This document shows, one piece after another, positions 62,470 to 64,000 of a DNA stretch of 64,000 nucleotides. Under the pieces are notes generated by a model that did not search any database, had not been told where the DNA came from, and saw nothing but the letters and a program-made list of their open reading frames with translations. The stretch comes from Cardiobacteriaceae bacterium (GTDB taxonomy: Bacteria > Pseudomonadota > Gammaproteobacteria > Cardiobacteriales > Cardiobacteriaceae). A program made the position numbers and the translations under genes. The first letter of the stretch is position 1. Each line of letters opens with the position of its first letter. The stretch lies in the NCBI GenBank assembly GCA_030529365.1, contig JAUMXB010000001.1:1-64000 (forward strand), written 5' to 3'.

Positions 62470-62537
62470 TTTTTCTCATGTATAAGCGCTTTTCATGAGA
62501 AAAATTATTAATTAAAGCGCTTTTTTCCGATAAATTT
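62470..62537. repeat. AAGCGCTT palindrome, dimer
   Basis: Cores at 62484-62491 and 62515-62522 (31 bp apart). Left arm TTTTTCTCATGTAT with AAAATAG outside; the middle is degenerate (ATGAGAAAAATTATTAATT); right arm TCCGATAAATTTTCTC. Confidence 0.85.
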
Positions 62538-62539
62538 TC

Positions 62540-62722
62540 TCATGCCTCCAGTTTGTCTTCTGTATCTTGCCCGTCTTTTTCACTCTTCTTTTCCAACGGC
62601 GGATCATGCTTGATCATCGGCACACAGCGCCGGCAATTGCCCTCGTCCAGTCCGGCTTCCCTGACGAAATCACAGTATTTTTTCCAGCCAGCCTGAAAGC
62701 TTTTCCATATTCTCGCGATCAT
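62540..62722 (-). CDS. Small cysteine-containing protein (DUF5363-like)
   Basis: An ATG at 62722 with GGAGAGAAGAA directly before it gives 60 residues; the longer frame to 62821 has no ribosome site. Sequence: helical start MIARIWKSFQAGWKKYCDF, then GLDEGNCRRCVPMIKHDPP and a charged tail. Short gammaproteobacterial proteins of this pattern (DUF5363-like) exist, but I am not certain of the family. It is divergent from ccmC. Function unknown. Confidence 0.55.
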   Translation of the reverse strand: MIARIWKSFQAGWKKYCDFVREAGLDEGNCRRCVPMIKHDPPLEKKSEKDGQDTEDKLEA

Positions 62723-62859
62723 TTCTTCTCTCCAATGGCAGATGTTCAATATAAATTCCAAAACAAAAGCATGAGTTAATGCACATTTCTTTCCCAGTGC
62801 GGATTCTTTATAATGCCGCATTCTTACGCATTATTCATATCAAAAAGAGCTTTTTCATC

Positions 62860-63597
62860 ATGAGTTTTTGGCAACGCCTAAACAAATGGGGGCACAAATA
62901 TGCCAATCCTGCCGGATTTGACCGTCTTTGCGGCCATTTCCTGCCGTGGCTGACGCCGCTTGCCTGGGGGCTTTTCTTCGCGGCGCTTGTCTGGGGACTG
63001 GCTTTTGCCCCTACCGATTACCAGCAGAAAGACAGCTACCGCATCATCTATATCCACGTACCGACCGCAGCGCTCTCCATGTCGATCTATGTGATGATGG
63101 CAATCGCCTCCTTCATCTACTTCGTTTGGCGCGTGGACATTTGCGCCACCTTTGCCCGTGCCGCCGCGCCCTATGGCGCCCTGATGACCGCTCTGGCCCT
63201 GATTACCGGCGCCATCTGGGGAAAACCCACCTGGGGCACATACTGGACCTGGGAACCGCGCCTCACTTCCGAGCTCATTCTCCTCTTTATCTATCTTGCT
63301 TATATCCTGCTGCAAGCCAGTGTTGAAGACCGCCAACAGGCGGATCGCCTTTGTGCGATTCTCGCCATTGTGGGCGTCATCAATATTCCCATCATTCATT
63401 ATTCCGTGGTGTGGTGGAATTCCATCCACCAGGGCGCCACCCTGTTCAAACTTGCCCGGCCTTCCATGCCGCCGAGCATGCTTTGGCCGCTGCTGCTCTC
63501 CTTGCTGGCCTTTTATTTGCTGTTTTTCTCCTACATATTGAAAGCGATGCAGAATCTTATTCTTGAACGCCGCATCCAGCGCGCATTGGCAGGCTGA
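62860..63597 (+). CDS. ccmC: Heme exporter protein CcmC
   Basis: From the ATG at 62860 (MSFWQRLNKWGHKYA) the protein has 245 residues and six TM helices. The tryptophan-rich loop WGKPTWGTYWTW (120-131) and conserved His66 (YIHVPTA) and His180 (IIHYSVVWWN) are the heme-handling sites. The family normally has WD in the loop where this has WE. It presents heme to CcmE in cytochrome c maturation. ccmA and ccmB are not upstream, where a small divergent gene lies instead. Confidence 0.93.
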   Translation: MSFWQRLNKWGHKYANPAGFDRLCGHFLPWLTPLAWGLFFAALVWGLAFAPTDYQQKDSYRIIYIHVPTAALSMSIYVMMAIASFIYFVWRVDICATFARAAAPYGALMTALALITGAIWGKPTWGTYWTWEPRLTSELILLFIYLAYILLQASVEDRQQADRLCAILAIVGVINIPIIHYSVVWWNSIHQGATLFKLARPSMPPSMLWPLLLSLLAFYLLFFSYILKAMQNLILERRIQRALAG

Positions 63598-63599
63598 TC

Positions 63600-63770
63600 A
63601 TGGCATTTTCCTCTTTCGCCGAATTTCTTGCCATGGGCAAGCATGGCGCTTTCGTCTGGAGCGCTTACGCCATCGTCGTCATTGCCATTGTGGCCATGCA
63701 AGTCCTCGTTCGCCAGCGCCAGCGCCGCTTGCGTCAAACCCTGGAAAACCTTAAAAAATCATCCTCATGA
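63600..63770 (+). CDS. ccmD: Heme exporter protein CcmD
   Basis: A 56-residue protein too short for routine calling: ATG at 63600, 2 bp after the ccmC stop. It has one TM (MGKHGAFVWSAYAIVVIAIV) followed by a basic tail (RQRQRRLRQTL), the usual CcmD layout. It overlaps ccmE by 4 bp. It aids release of holo-CcmE. Confidence 0.9.
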   Translation: MAFSSFAEFLAMGKHGAFVWSAYAIVVIAIVAMQVLVRQRQRRLRQTLENLKKSSS

Positions 63771-64000
63771 ATCCCAACCGCAAAAAGCGCCTCACCCTGA
63801 TCGGCATCATTTTCGTCGTCTTTGCCCTGGCTGTTGGCCTGATGCTTTATGCCATGCAAAGCGATCTCAATCATTATTATTCGCTGGACAAGATTGCCAG
63901 TGGCGAAGTGCCCGTCGAGCAGCCGGGCATCCGCGTCGGCGGCATGGTCGAGCAGCAATCGCTGGAGCGCAAGGGCGACAGCCTTGACGTGGTATTCCGC
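63767..64000 (+). CDS. ccmE: Heme chaperone CcmE (partial, runs off the window)
   Basis: ATG at 63767 overlaps ccmD by 4 bp. The visible 78 residues have a TM anchor (RKKRLTLIGIIFVVFALAVG), then LNHYYSLDKIASGEVP and IRVGGMVEQQSLER, as in CcmE. The heme-binding His (in the LAKHDE region) lies beyond the end of the window. It carries heme to apocytochromes. Confidence 0.93.
   Translation, partial: MNPNRKKRLTLIGIIFVVFALAVGLMLYAMQSDLNHYYSLDKIASGEVPVEQPGIRVGGMVEQQSLERKGDSLDVVFR

Noticed and set aside
21844..62522. AAGCGCTT repeats as a CRISPR array or as LacI/CcpA-type operators
   Set aside because: They are scattered between genes without spacers or cas genes. The core resembles LacI-family sites with a central CG, but elements lie mostly at gene ends, in dimers, next to unrelated genes.

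Overview
The window looks like a chromosome segment of a gammaproteobacterium. Supporting gene orders are xerD-dsbC, ubiE-ubiJ-ubiB, ygfB/zapA, rseC, acnB and a ccm operon, plus pilS-pilR. A Cardiobacteriales-type organism (Cardiobacterium/Dichelobacter relatives) would fit, but that is inference from content, not a measured placement. There are no rRNA genes and no CRISPR array; one tRNA-Leu(CAA) is present.

Layout. (1) 1-2620, all minus strand: a mobile-element fragment with a PRTase/KfrB-like protein, a FitAB-type toxin-antitoxin pair with a 13-bp-arm inverted-repeat operator, and the C-terminal half of a VirB10/TrbI conjugation protein. (2) ~2620-17844: the right part of a podovirus-like prophage (internal virion proteins including a lytic transglycosylase, a 2504-residue polyvalent protein, T7-type tail fibre, fibre-associated protein, papain-like amidase, integrase), with a HigBA pair inserted among the late genes. 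It abuts tRNA-Leu(CAA). Terminase, portal, capsid, repressor and lysis genes are absent: the left side is cut off where it joins the virB10 fragment. (3) 17845-64000: housekeeping chromosome with dcd, valS, a PaaK-like gene, two tenA genes, nosY-nosL, a GldG-like/DUF4340/mutM operon, xerD-dsbC, an ATP-grasp gene, an RRM protein, patB, a GNAT gene, a nine-gene overlapping operon (rsmE-pilS-pilR-murB-HAD-DUF971-ubiE-ubiJ-ubiB), xthA, yeiH-like, argO-like, acnB, osmC-like, ygfB, a coiled-coil gene with zapA, an MccF-like peptidase, purL-purC and purM, rseC, cstA and the start of ccmCDE.

The most unusual feature is a family of short palindromic intergenic repeats with an AAGCGCTT core flanked by TTTTnTCA and TGAnAAAA arms. 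I find 17 elements; fourteen are dimers with the two cores almost always 31 bp apart. All are between genes, none is in the prophage. A second, unrelated family of GTAG-headed hairpins (REP/BIME-like) is also present, and both combine in a 188-bp unit repeated three times at ~45.68-46.23 kb.

Functional themes: quinone and envelope synthesis coupled by tight gene overlaps to a type IV pilus two-component system; purine synthesis; cytochrome c maturation; and mobile DNA carrying two toxin-antitoxin modules plus a virion protein with predicted toxin-like domains.
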